This document shows positions 9,554 through 18,829 of a stretch of DNA of 64,000 bases, piece after piece (positions within the stretch are counted from its first letter, which is position 1; the number at the start of each line of letters is the position of its first letter). The notes below the pieces were generated by a model, which did no database searches, was not told where the DNA came from, and worked only from the letters and a program-made list of their open reading frames with translations. Made by a program: the position numbers and the translations under genes. The DNA is from Clostridium sp. Marseille-P299 (lineage in GTDB: Bacteria > Bacillota > Clostridia > Lachnospirales > Lachnospiraceae): the NCBI RefSeq assembly GCF_900078195.1, contig NZ_FJVE01000005.1:263001-327000 (forward strand), read 5' to 3'.

Positions 9554-10972
9554 TTACTCTCGAATGGATATCCACTCTGCAATATCTTCAATCACCTTAG
9601 AATCTACATTCCCTTTGATGTCGTATTCCTTCGTATCAGATAACCCATTGGATTGCATAAATAAATGATTTAAACCTTCATATAGAACAAAACTTGCATT
9701 CTCATTGCCTTCCAATATGGTTTTCCATTCCTCAAAATCCACATCTGCATAAACTTGAAAATCTTCAGAACCTTGTAAGAATAGCATTGGAATCTTTAAT
9801 TCTTTTACTAAACTCTTCGTATCTATTTCATTAAGACTCTTCCAATAATAACCCGTAGCGCCAAGAATTGCATCTCCTAGATTTTCATTGTCTATGTTTT
9901 TAATTGACTGAATCATTTCGTTGTATTGGCTTAGGGTATATGCTTTATCTTCTTCCGTAAGATTTGTCTGAAGTTCCAACGCATCTGTAACCTGGTCAAG
10001 AATAATATCTTCTAAATGTCTTGGACTTCCTGCAAGAGAGACTATTCCTGCTACCTCAGGATTATCTGTTGCTATCTTAGGCGCTAACATGCCACCAAGA
10101 CTATGCCCAATTACATATATTTTGCTACCATCCACTCTTTCATCTGTTGCCGCTAAATCGATTGCATAGGAAACATCGTCAAGTACTTCATCATAGATTG
10201 TAAAACGATCCGTTGCCTTATCTGCGTATTGATAAAAACGTTTATTATAACGAATAGAAGCTATTCCTCGTTCTGCAAGTCCATGGGCAATATCACGAAA
10301 TGGTTTATTGCTAACTGCTCCTATGGTTTCATCTAAATCTGTTGAACCAGAGCCTTGGACAAGGATAACTACAGGTGGTTTTGAAACTCCATTAGGAAGT
10401 GTTAATTTACCATCCAAGAGTAAATCTCCGTGCCCCACTGATATATCATATTCAGTAAACTTTTCACTTTGGACCTCTTCCTCTAAGGCCTGATAAGAAA
10501 ACCAGATTCCTTTCACTTGTTGTTCCTTGTCATAACTAAGTGTAAGTAAAAGACCATTTTCTTCAAACTCCATTACAGTTTTAACGACGGTAGTGTCACC
10601 TTCTGTTTCCATGTCCTGTGATTTAATATCAATAAACTCACCAAGTGCCTCTACAGTTGATTGCCATACCGATTTTAGGTATTCTTCTGAAACTTGCTTC
10701 TTTATTTCCTCTGTAGAATTTTCTACTACTTTTTTGAAATCAAGTTTTACAAATTGATTTGCGTATTCTTTCGATAACTCTAATAAATCAACTTCATCTA
10801 CTTTCTCTTCCGTATCCGTAGGTTTCACCGTAACAGTAGGACTCACCCCTGCAGTAACTGAAATGTTATCTTCAGATACTGTATTCTTACCGTCATCATT
10901 TTGTTTACATCCGATAAGCGTAAGTAAACTTAAGGTTATAACAAATCCAAACAGTGCTTTACTTTTCTTCAC
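9554..10972 (-). CDS. Lipoprotein with DUF3887-like domain and alpha/beta hydrolase domain
   Basis: 472 residues from a GTG at 10972, preceded by CAGGGGGT. Residues 1-22 are a lipoprotein signal ending LTLIGC, so the mature protein should be anchored at Cys22 on the outer face of the membrane. A Thr/Glu-rich linker leads to a small N-terminal domain (about 60-165) that resembles DUF3887, often fused to hydrolases. The alpha/beta hydrolase (about 175-470) has GHSLGG with nucleophile Ser291, an acid candidate in GSEDF and a His in EGLNHLF. The HGDLLLDGKLTLP start of the hydrolase domain is typical of the esterase-like group that includes YjfP-type enzymes. The substrate is unknown. Confidence 0.85.
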   Translation of the reverse strand: MKKSKALFGFVITLSLLTLIGCKQNDDGKNTVSEDNISVTAGVSPTVTVKPTDTEEKVDEVDLLELSKEYANQFVKLDFKKVVENSTEEIKKQVSEEYLKSVWQSTVEALGEFIDIKSQDMETEGDTTVVKTVMEFEENGLLLTLSYDKEQQVKGIWFSYQALEEEVQSEKFTEYDISVGHGDLLLDGKLTLPNGVSKPPVVILVQGSGSTDLDETIGAVSNKPFRDIAHGLAERGIASIRYNKRFYQYADKATDRFTIYDEVLDDVSYAIDLAATDERVDGSKIYVIGHSLGGMLAPKIATDNPEVAGIVSLAGSPRHLEDIILDQVTDALELQTNLTEEDKAYTLSQYNEMIQSIKNIDNENLGDAILGATGYYWKSLNEIDTKSLVKELKIPMLFLQGSEDFQVYADVDFEEWKTILEGNENASFVLYEGLNHLFMQSNGLSDTKEYDIKGNVDSKVIEDIAEWISIRE

Positions 10973-11040
10973 AATAAGACCCCCTGACTAATTTATAGTT
11001 ATATACATTATTGGTTTATTTTACAGATACATTCAAACCA

Positions 11041-11940
11041 TTACTTAATGTTATTAAAAATTTGAGCAATTGGCGAATCAGAAGATAGTATCAATGTTTT
11101 ATTAGAGCCTGTTAAAGAAAGTTTCGCAGCATCTAAAGAACGAACAAATGAATAGAAGTCACTTCTTGAAACATCCGAGTATGCACTAGAAAGTATCTTC
11201 ATATATTCTGCTTCTCCTTCTGCAATTATTTTTTCCGCTTCCGCCTTTGCTTTAGAAACACTAATTGCTATTTCATTATCTGTTGTAGTTCTTATTTTCT
11301 TGGCTTCAGATTCACCTTCTGCGGTATAAGATGCTGCTATGTTATTTCTTTCTGAAATCATTCGTTCATAAACAGCGGTCTTATTATCCGTTGGTAAATC
11401 GAGGTGTTTTGTTTCTACACTAATTAAATGAATTCCATACTGATCCATCGTTGTTCCTATGTTATCCATAATAGCATCAGAAAGCTCACCATCTCTACCA
11501 GAGATTACTTCTGCTTGGGTCATGCTACTAATTACATTCTTAAGTGAATTATAAACTATCGTATTAATTCTACTCTCTGCATTCGCCATCTGAGAGTTTA
11601 AAGTTTGAACGAATTTTACTGGATCTGTAATTTCCCACAACACATAGCTATCCGCAACCATTGTTTTTTTATCCTTTGTTATAACATCGGATGTAGCAAG
11701 ATCAAATAGCAAGGTCTTTTTTGGTAAGGTAGTTGTTGTTTCAACAAACGGAGCTTTAAAACTTAATCCTGCTTCTTTTACTACCTTTTCCACTCGTCCA
11801 AATTGTTTTATTAATGTGTATTCATCTTCCTTAGTTACTACTACGGACATGCCAAGCACCCACAATGCTGCAATTACCGCAATTAGAAGTATCACTTTGG
11901 GCGCTACTCTTTTTTGTTTGATACGTTCAACTTCACCCAT
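11041..11940 (-). CDS. hflC: HflC-like SPFH/prohibitin-domain membrane protein
   Basis: 299 residues with one N-terminal transmembrane helix (about 15-35) and a band-7/SPFH domain beginning at VVTKEDEYTLIKQFGRVEKV. A coiled-coil region rich in AEAEK follows (about 200-240). In bacteria HflC pairs with HflK to form a membrane cage that surrounds the FtsH protease and modulates its action. The start lies three bases after the hflK stop, and its ribosome binding site (AGGAGGGAG) is inside the end of hflK, so the two are translationally coupled. No ftsH is nearby. Confidence 0.9.
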   Translation of the reverse strand: MGEVERIKQKRVAPKVILLIAVIAALWVLGMSVVVTKEDEYTLIKQFGRVEKVVKEAGLSFKAPFVETTTTLPKKTLLFDLATSDVITKDKKTMVADSYVLWEITDPVKFVQTLNSQMANAESRINTIVYNSLKNVISSMTQAEVISGRDGELSDAIMDNIGTTMDQYGIHLISVETKHLDLPTDNKTAVYERMISERNNIAASYTAEGESEAKKIRTTTDNEIAISVSKAKAEAEKIIAEGEAEYMKILSSAYSDVSRSDFYSFVRSLDAAKLSLTGSNKTLILSSDSPIAQIFNNIK

Positions 11941-11943
11941 AAA

Positions 11944-12873
11944 CTATTCTCCCTCCTGCACAAAAGAATCCAATGGCAATATTGTTTGCGTTCCAGTTTC
12001 TGTGTTATCTATAATAACTTTAAGATCAGGAAGAATATCCTCCATCGCCTCATAAAACATTCTTTGCTTTGTTATGAGTGGGAACTTAATATATTCCGCA
12101 TACATTGCATTAAAACGAGCTACCTGTCCTTCTGCTTCATTAATTCTTGCTTCTTTTGTTGCTTCCGCTTCTTTTAATATTTGGTCAATGGAAGCTTCGG
12201 ATGCTGGTAATTCTTCATTACGATATTTATTTGCATTATTAATGGCTGTTTCTTTCCCCTGTTTCGCTGTTTCAACTGCTTTAAATGCTTCCATAACCTC
12301 TTCTGTTGGAGGCTCAGCATCTTGTATTGTTAAATTTATTAATTGCACACCAATATCTTGTTTTTCTAATTCTTTTACAATCTTTTCACGGATTGCATTC
12401 TGAATCTCATTCTTTCCTGTGGTAATTACACTATCTACATCATAACTTCCCACCTCGGCACGTATGCAACTTTGAGCTAAGTTTTTTAATATTTCCACTG
12501 GTTGATCGGAAGCGTACAATGCTTTAACGGGATCAATTACTTTATATTCCACATAAAAATCTACATTAACGAAATTATAATCGGAAGTAATCATAAGTGA
12601 CTCTTCTGAAATTGTCTCTCCCGTCTTTTCATCATATCCAATTGCAAATCCTTTAATTGTTGTATCTACTTTTGTCACCTCTTGAATAAAAGGTATCTTA
12701 AAATGCAGGCCCGGTTCATTTACTGTACTTGCCTTACCAAAGGTCGTAACAACTGCTTGTTCTTGCTCATTAATAGTATACATTGAATTACCGAAAATCA
12801 CTAATAAAGCTACTATCACTGCGACAACTACAACTGTTCTGACTACATGTTTCACAGGTATATTATCTCTCAT
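11944..12873 (-). CDS. hflK: HflK-like SPFH/prohibitin-domain membrane protein
   Basis: 309 residues from the ATG at 12873, which follows AAAGAGGGATAGG; a GTG at 12933 would give 329 residues but lacks a good site. One transmembrane helix (about 11-32) precedes the SPFH domain (YTINEQEQAVVTTFGKA onward). The C-terminal half is a charged coiled coil with TVEDAEPP-like text typical of HflK. It forms the partner of the HflC encoded directly downstream. A possible promoter TTGTAA-17-TAATAT lies just upstream on the minus strand. Confidence 0.88.
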   Translation of the reverse strand: MRDNIPVKHVVRTVVVVAVIVALLVIFGNSMYTINEQEQAVVTTFGKASTVNEPGLHFKIPFIQEVTKVDTTIKGFAIGYDEKTGETISEESLMITSDYNFVNVDFYVEYKVIDPVKALYASDQPVEILKNLAQSCIRAEVGSYDVDSVITTGKNEIQNAIREKIVKELEKQDIGVQLINLTIQDAEPPTEEVMEAFKAVETAKQGKETAINNANKYRNEELPASEASIDQILKEAEATKEARINEAEGQVARFNAMYAEYIKFPLITKQRMFYEAMEDILPDLKVIIDNTETGTQTILPLDSFVQEGE

Positions 12874-13008
12874 CCTATCCCTCTTTCTGGTATCTATTAG
12901 ATTCCTATAAAACCAATTTTTTCTTGGTATCACCTAAATATTATCCACTTTAAAAGATAATTACAAGTAAAGATATCTTAGATTTATATTAAGATTTTAT
13001 AAGTTTTC

Positions 13009-13656
13009 TTACAATGCGAAACAAATATCTCTCATTTCAGAAACTGTTTTTGCAATATAGTTAGCTCCCGCATCTTCGAATTCTTTTAAATTGCCAAAGC
13101 CATATAATACACCAATAGATTTTATCCCAAGCTTTTTTGCTCCAAGAATGTCATAACTGCGATCACCAACCATTATGATTTCATCTCTGTCTGTAATAGC
13201 ATTCTTATCCATTGCATACTGAATTACCTCATGCTTCTTAGCCCTATCCCCATTGTCAGCCGAACCACATATATCAGTAAAGTATTGAGACAAATTATAG
13301 TGATCTAATATTTTCTTTGCCATACTCTCTGGCTTGGAAGTTGCAACAATTAATTTTTTCCCAGCCTCTGTTAAAGATTTCAGAGTATCTTCCATTCCTT
13401 CATAGACTATATTTTCGCACCAGCCAACTTCTATGTATCTTTCTTTATACTTTTTCACTGCTTCCTTTGTCTTTTCTTCATCAAACCCATAGTACTCCTT
13501 AAATGTATCAACCAAAGGCGGTCCGATATGAATTGTAAGGGTATCAAGGTTATCTACCTTTATTCCCAAAAAATCTAGGGAATACTGAATAGACTTTGTA
13601 ATCCCCTCTTTCGGGTTTGTTATTGTTCCATCTAAATCCATAAATACATACTTCAT
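13009..13656 (-). CDS. HAD-superfamily phosphatase, phosphoglycolate-phosphatase-like
   Basis: 215 residues; the ATG is preceded by GAGAGG. HAD motif I is MDLDGTITN at residues 6-14, motif II is ATSKPE (about 104-109), and motif IV is MVGDRSYDILGA (about 162-173). The cap between motif I and II is the small helical C1 type, and GPPL follows motif I as in Gph/PpaX relatives. It probably hydrolyses a small phosphorylated metabolite in the cytosol; which one cannot be told. It lies 135 bases upstream of hflK on the same strand, so they may be cotranscribed. Confidence 0.85.
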   Translation of the reverse strand: MKYVFMDLDGTITNPKEGITKSIQYSLDFLGIKVDNLDTLTIHIGPPLVDTFKEYYGFDEEKTKEAVKKYKERYIEVGWCENIVYEGMEDTLKSLTEAGKKLIVATSKPESMAKKILDHYNLSQYFTDICGSADNGDRAKKHEVIQYAMDKNAITDRDEIIMVGDRSYDILGAKKLGIKSIGVLYGFGNLKEFEDAGANYIAKTVSEMRDICFAL

Positions 13657-13682
13657 CGCACATATTTCCTCTCTGTCTTTGA

Positions 13683-14216
13683 TTAGTTAAATAAACTTTT
13701 GTAATCCTTTAATCTTTTTAATAGCATAGTATAAATATCTTCAATGGACATATCTTTTGCTGTGTCCACACGAATTGAAATTGGTGGATAGTTCATTTTA
13801 ATATTCATTTTCGCAGCTCTTTGCTTACTCTTTGGTAATCGATTCATAAATTCGTTGACATTCTTCGGTGTTACCCCTATGACATGTTGTCCAAAAATAT
13901 TAACTATTTCAACGGACTCAATTTCATCATATCCAATATATCCTACTCCGCTAGCACAGGACGTATCAATAATTCCATCTGTTGTAATGGTCAGCAAGGG
14001 TTTATTTTTACTTGCTCTATACAGTGCAACTGCTGTACTTATACCAAAAAATACAATACCTAAGACTCCTATTGCTTTGAATAACCTACTGTGTTCATAT
14101 CTTCCAAACCCCCATAATATCATTGAGGCAATAAACATAATCCCTCCCGAGAGTACAATCTTATATGCCCTCGCACTAAGTTCTTCAATCACAATGTCTT
14201 CCATTTTAATCCCCAT
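13683..14216 (-). CDS. STM3941-like two-helix membrane protein
   Basis: 177 residues from ATG 14216, or 173 from ATG 14204, which has the better-spaced GGAATGGGG. Two hydrophobic helices lie at about residues 20-40 and 48-66, followed by a beta-rich cytoplasmic domain beginning with PLLTITTDGI and containing IGYDEIESVEI. This pleckstrin-like layout (two helices, then TDGI and a W/Y-DEI strand) is that of the STM3941 family, whose function is not known. It lies 27 bases upstream of the HAD gene and is probably cotranscribed with it. Confidence 0.7.
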   Translation of the reverse strand: MGIKMEDIVIEELSARAYKIVLSGGIMFIASMILWGFGRYEHSRLFKAIGVLGIVFFGISTAVALYRASKNKPLLTITTDGIIDTSCASGVGYIGYDEIESVEIVNIFGQHVIGVTPKNVNEFMNRLPKSKQRAAKMNIKMNYPPISIRVDTAKDMSIEDIYTMLLKRLKDYKSLFN

Positions 14217-14241
14217 TCCTGCCCACGTTCTTTGTCCATAA

Positions 14242-14345
14242 CAAGTTTGTGGTGCGCAAGCACAAACTTGTGTGTGAAAATTGATTTTTAATTTTCACAC
14301 GATACTCCATGTTGACTTTCATCGTTCAATTTTTAAATGAAAGTC
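14242..14345. repeat. Row of three strong hairpins in an intergenic gap
   Basis: Three perfect inverted repeats stand side by side: CAAGTTTGTG (14242-14251) with CACAAACTTG (14261-14270); GTGTGAAAATT (14272-14282) with AATTTTCACAC (14290-14300); GACTTTCAT (14314-14322) with ATGAAAGTC (14337-14345). None is followed by a long T-run on either strand. The block lies upstream of the STM3941-like gene and downstream of the PEGA gene terminator region. Confidence 0.75.
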
Positions 14346-14443
14346 TATTATCAACCTATTTATTCTATGTATATTTTATCGGTATTGCACTCAAAAAGCA
14401 AGAAACTGAATAATATTTCAAATATACAAGAATTGCATACAAA

Positions 14444-14498
14444 TAGCGTGCTTTTTTAAGTATTAGATTTTACATCTACTTACCTAAAAAACACGCTA
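14444..14498. terminator. Terminator-like hairpin after the PEGA-domain gene
   Basis: TAGCGTG (14444-14450) pairs with CACGCTA (14492-14498). The adjacent T-run and A-run extend the stem. It sits 28 bases beyond the PEGA gene stop. Confidence 0.6.
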
Positions 14499-14525
14499 TA
14501 TATTAATTTATATTCTTATAAAATC

Positions 14526-16124
14526 TTAGCTAAATGCTGGGAATTTAAGTACTGCATTCTCGCCATCATCCTCTAAATCTATGTTATAGGTCTTATTGCT
14601 ATAACCATCTAATACTAATTTAATGGTATGATATCCAGTATACTTCTTAGTAACTAATTTCCCATTCTTAATCTTACCAATATAACTTCCATCGATATAT
14701 ACAAGAGTTCCTTCCGTGCAAGAAATTGTAAGAGTTTTAGATTCATCTACACCACCTATGGTAGGTTCCTCATCTTCATTTTCTTCCTCAGAGTCACTAT
14801 TATCTTGATTACTATTATCCTCTTCGGCATCATTATCCTCAAGGTCCTCACCATCTTCAGTATCATTATCATCCGAATCTAGATCAGAACCATTCAAATC
14901 ATTCGATTCATCCGTTGCATCATCATCCAAATCATTATTGGAATCACTATTTGAATCATTCCCCAAACCTGAACCCGTATTGTTATTATCTGTATTGCTT
15001 CCGTTATTAGAGTCAATGTTTGAGTCATTATCCGAATTATTCTCTGTGTTTCCATTTGTATTATCTGGTAAATTGATGTTGAATATTCGATCAGCACTAT
15101 TCACAACAATGGTTCCATTATACGTGACATATCCCCCTAAAGAGACTTCTAACATATGCTCTCCATAGCTAAGTTCAATCGGCTGTGAGTGGTCTTTTTT
15201 AACACCATCTATGTAAAGAATTGCATCTTTTGGATTTATCTTAAAATGTACGAGTCCCTTTTCAGTATCAGACTCTCCATACTCTGAAACATCAAATAAC
15301 GTTGTTTTATTTTTCTCAATGGTTAATTCTTTTGTACCAGATAAATCTCCATTCACCACTGTAATGGAATAATTCCCTTCCCTTACAGGGATTCTCATAT
15401 TTTCTTCTATTTGTGTAATAACCTCAGTGCCAATATAAAGAATACCACCAATGTATTTCTCTTCCCCTGCAAGTTCTAAATATCCATGCCCTTTGGTTAA
15501 ACTAATGACACAAACATTGTCCTTGGTTCCTCGAAGGGTCACATAATCCATGGTTAAAATATTTGATAATGAAATCGGTTGTGATTTATCTAATACCACC
15601 GCATTCTTTAAAAGAGGATACCTTTGACCATTGTAGGATAAAATTCCTTTTTCTTCATTAATGATAACTCCTGTTACGCCAATGCTTTCCCATGCATCTT
15701 TCGACACTTGAAGCTTAGCAAGTTTATTTTCATCTTCAATATAATATGCGTCAACAATTAAACCTTCTGTTAATTGAGGTGCCGCAATTATTTGATCATA
15801 TTTATCCAGAAAATATGTACCACCACTATAGCGATACTCATGCTCCACACCATTTGAAATATCAAGGAGAGATACCTTTTTTTCTGTGGTGTCGATCTTT
15901 GTAATAACTCCTTGCATATGATCGCTATAAACTAGCGCATTACTACTGCTTGTAATTTCATTCATTGTATCCACTAAATCTTCTACTACATTTTTACCAA
16001 CACTACTTAATGGTTTCTCACCAACCGCATAGATTACAGCTAATGTTACAATGGCTAAAAATGAGCATGTAATAAGTATCAGCATCGTTGTTGATGAATT
16101 TTTCTTTCTGTTAACGTTATGCAA
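14526..16124 (-). CDS. Membrane-anchored PEGA-domain protein with acidic low-complexity linker
   Basis: 532 residues; ATG after AGAGGT. An N-terminal transmembrane helix (about 13-34) anchors the protein, leaving the rest probably outside the cell. Residues about 60-280 form beta-rich domains of unknown type. A first PEGA-like repeat (about 285-345: VHFKINPKDAILYIDG, GEHMLEV) is followed by a 95-residue linker composed almost entirely of N, D, S, G and E, and then a second PEGA-like repeat (about 462-525: TLVYIDGSYIG, GYHTIKLVLDGY). PEGA domains are extracytoplasmic and often bind surface polymers. The Asn/Asp/Ser codons of the linker are near-repeats and prone to length change. Confidence 0.8.
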   Translation of the reverse strand: MHNVNRKKNSSTTMLILITCSFLAIVTLAVIYAVGEKPLSSVGKNVVEDLVDTMNEITSSSNALVYSDHMQGVITKIDTTEKKVSLLDISNGVEHEYRYSGGTYFLDKYDQIIAAPQLTEGLIVDAYYIEDENKLAKLQVSKDAWESIGVTGVIINEEKGILSYNGQRYPLLKNAVVLDKSQPISLSNILTMDYVTLRGTKDNVCVISLTKGHGYLELAGEEKYIGGILYIGTEVITQIEENMRIPVREGNYSITVVNGDLSGTKELTIEKNKTTLFDVSEYGESDTEKGLVHFKINPKDAILYIDGVKKDHSQPIELSYGEHMLEVSLGGYVTYNGTIVVNSADRIFNINLPDNTNGNTENNSDNDSNIDSNNGSNTDNNNTGSGLGNDSNSDSNNDLDDDATDESNDLNGSDLDSDDNDTEDGEDLEDNDAEEDNSNQDNSDSEEENEDEEPTIGGVDESKTLTISCTEGTLVYIDGSYIGKIKNGKLVTKKYTGYHTIKLVLDGYSNKTYNIDLEDDGENAVLKFPAFS

Positions 16125-16287
16125 ATTAATACCTCTTCCGTTTCTATAAACCCCTCATTGTTATGGTATTTTACTAAATTCTGTTAAGTTACATGCTCAT
16201 TATAATAAAATTCTATATCATAATCAACCTAAGAATACGCTAACGTTCTGTATTTCTAGCTTTTTAAGAATAAAGTACTAGAAGCAT

Positions 16288-17346
16288 TTAGCAAGTACTG
16301 ATTAAGGTCTCTATTTTTTGAAGAAATTTAGATTTTTGTGACATTTGCTCTTGCAGTGTTACTAATTTAAGCACATTCTTCTGAGGAATCCAAGACTTTT
16401 TATTGTTATAATAAAAGTTTGTGATTTTCCAGAACTTCTCAGGATATAGTAATAAGATATAGAGTAACTTCATCTCCTTCTTAGTTAACGGTTTAATTTT
16501 TTGATATTCTTCTAGAATATGATTTCCTATGGAGATATTCCAATCATTCTTTTCCATTGTTTTGCGAATGAACTGATACAGATCCGTTACTTGTAAGCCA
16601 AACACTGCCTTTTCATAATTTGTCGTGGCCACAAACCTTTCACATCCCTTTAGTTCTGCTGCATGACACAATTCTTCATTTGCTGCACTCTGATTTAGAA
16701 CTAAAACATTATGATAGGTATAGTTTCCATGACAAATGCTACCTTCATTAATTGCCTCTTTAAGCATCTCATCATAGGATAGCTCCTTTAACAATTCAGT
16801 GGCGCTAAGTGCATCTTTATAGAATTCTTCACAAACACTTAAATAAGTGACCTCAAAATTATTTTTTTGCTTTCTATCTCTTATATAGGTTTTCACCCTT
16901 TTTAATTCTCTTGTTCTTTTTTCAAAGATGTCCATTAAGTTTTGTTGTACATTATATTTTCGCCAGTCCTCTTCAACCAAAACTCCCGTTAAGCAGCGAT
17001 GTAAATCTGCCAAGTTACTTGCTGCCAAACGGATCTTATCGTCCTTTTTTAAATTGCATTCTTCGCCATCAAACCAATCTTTAATTATAAATTTTTCACC
17101 AAAGGCGTTTGCTGTAATGATAGAGCCTGATTCATTTCTAACAAAGCTGTCTACAAAAAAATAACCTTGGGCAAGTAGAAACATTTTCAAGGTATCCTCA
17201 AACTCTAAGCGATTTTCGCTACCCTCACAAGTGCACATAAGTTTTAATCCCTGATTGGTCTCCAGTAACAGGGCGCCTCTGGTACGATATGTATTGTAAA
17301 TTACTAATTCATATTTGCTTATGATTTCCTGATTTCTATCCTCCAC
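16288..17346 (-). CDS. CotS-like spore coat protein (kinase-fold, altered catalytic motif)
   Basis: About 352 residues from a GTG at 17346, which follows TTGGAGGG; an ATG at 17409 gives 373 residues but has no ribosome binding site. The protein follows the CotS/CotI spore-coat pattern related to aminoglycoside phosphotransferases: TRGALLLETNQG near the start, FIIKDW-DGEEC, then CHGNYTYHNVLV around residue 225 and VTDLYQFIRKTMEKNDW around 275. In active kinases of this fold the loop is HGD, with Asp as catalytic base; here it is HGN, so catalysis is doubtful. Expected in the coat of the spore. Confidence 0.75.
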   Translation of the reverse strand: MEDRNQEIISKYELVIYNTYRTRGALLLETNQGLKLMCTCEGSENRLEFEDTLKMFLLAQGYFFVDSFVRNESGSIITANAFGEKFIIKDWFDGEECNLKKDDKIRLAASNLADLHRCLTGVLVEEDWRKYNVQQNLMDIFEKRTRELKRVKTYIRDRKQKNNFEVTYLSVCEEFYKDALSATELLKELSYDEMLKEAINEGSICHGNYTYHNVLVLNQSAANEELCHAAELKGCERFVATTNYEKAVFGLQVTDLYQFIRKTMEKNDWNISIGNHILEEYQKIKPLTKKEMKLLYILLLYPEKFWKITNFYYNNKKSWIPQKNVLKLVTLQEQMSQKSKFLQKIETLISTC

Positions 17347-17506
17347 ATTCCATCCCTCCAACTGAAAACTTACTCTCCCCTTCTCAATCTTTATTCCATG
17401 GGAGTTCATCTAATCTTATGTTAGAAATCGCAAAAAAATGCATTGTTTTATGTACTTTTTCAAACAATAGCAAAGAATTAGAAAAGGCTGTTACAAATAG
17501 CAAATG

Positions 17507-18829
17507 CTATTTCGTAACAGCCTCATTTAACGGTTTTATATATTGAACGACTTGTAATAACTCTTCTTTGGTGTTCTTTTCTGGGTTTTCTAATACGACT
17601 ATAAGAAGTTTTTCTAACAGCACCCCAAGTTCTTTCCCAGGAGTATATCCAAGATCAATTAAATCTTTCCCATTAACACTTAACATCTTTAAATTTACAC
17701 ATTCATTCTTTTCTATGATATCAGCGTATAACTTTCTTGCTTTATGAAGAACATCCATATTAGTCGTTATTTCACTGGAATCCATTGCTAATATATCCGC
17801 TTCTTGTGTAAGAAATAAAAGTTCAATTGCATCAATTCCTATAAGGTTCACCGCTTTTCGCATTCCAGTTGGTGTTAAATCATATTGGTGTCCATGATGC
17901 TTAATAAGCCAGGTTACCATTGCAATTGTATCATTGTCAAATCGAAGCCTTTTTAAGATTTCTTTTGCTTTTTCATCACCAGCGGATATGCCCATTACTA
18001 CATTTTTTAATAAAACAGACCACATTAACATTAGCTGGGTTTTCTTATCGTAGTTACTAGAAAGTTTTCTCATATTCTTAAGAGCTTTGATGCAATGTTC
18101 CATTAAAGAATACTCTTTATTACTTCCTTCTAATACCATACGATCAAATTCATTTAATACTATTTTTGTTATACCAGTTTCATAGCATACTACTATTTTT
18201 TCTGGATAATCCGATAGTAATAATTTATTTAATTCCTCTCGAATTCGCTCTGCACTAATGTTACATAGATTTTCGGCTTTTTCTTTCACCGCCTCTAATG
18301 TTTCATTCTCAATTTCAAAATTTAGCTGTGCGGAAAAGCGAACAGCACGTAAAATACGAAGTGCATCTTCATCAAACCGTTCTTTCGCACTGCCTACACA
18401 ACGTATCATTTTATTATTAATGTCATTTAAGCCATCAAATGCATCCACTAATCCAACCACTTCATTATAAGCCATTGCATTAATAGTAAAATCGCGACGT
18501 TTTAAGTCTTCTATTAAATTTGTTGTAAATTCAACCTGCTTTGGATGCCTGTTATCTTCATACTCTCCATCAATACGATAGGTCGTTACTTCAAACCCTT
18601 CTGTTCCAAACATTACAGTAACTGTACCATGTTGTATCCCTGTATCAATTGTCCGATGAAATATATCTTTAACTTCATATGGACTTGCAGAAGTTGTGAT
18701 ATCCCAATCCTCTGGTATTCTTCCAAGGATTGAATCACGAATACAACCGCCTACCGCATAAGCATCATGACCATGCTTCATAAGTTCATTAATTATAGTA
18801 TTTACTTTCGATGGTAGTGATATGGTCAT
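17507..18829 (-). CDS. cca: CCA tRNA nucleotidyltransferase
   Basis: 440 residues from the ATG at 18829, which overlaps the stop of the upstream gene as ATGA; a longer reading to 18862 is unlikely. Class II nucleotidyltransferase features: AVGGCIRDSILGR with the GG-RD motif near residues 20-32, DWDITTSA carrying the two metal-binding Asp residues, and RRDFTINAMAYN. The C-terminal half has an HD-type region containing KHHGHQYDLTPTG. It adds or repairs the 3' CCA of tRNAs in the cytosol. The neighbouring glycosylase gene is coupled to it by overlap. Confidence 0.93.
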   Translation of the reverse strand: MTISLPSKVNTIINELMKHGHDAYAVGGCIRDSILGRIPEDWDITTSASPYEVKDIFHRTIDTGIQHGTVTVMFGTEGFEVTTYRIDGEYEDNRHPKQVEFTTNLIEDLKRRDFTINAMAYNEVVGLVDAFDGLNDINNKMIRCVGSAKERFDEDALRILRAVRFSAQLNFEIENETLEAVKEKAENLCNISAERIREELNKLLLSDYPEKIVVCYETGITKIVLNEFDRMVLEGSNKEYSLMEHCIKALKNMRKLSSNYDKKTQLMLMWSVLLKNVVMGISAGDEKAKEILKRLRFDNDTIAMVTWLIKHHGHQYDLTPTGMRKAVNLIGIDAIELLFLTQEADILAMDSSEITTNMDVLHKARKLYADIIEKNECVNLKMLSVNGKDLIDLGYTPGKELGVLLEKLLIVVLENPEKNTKEELLQVVQYIKPLNEAVTK

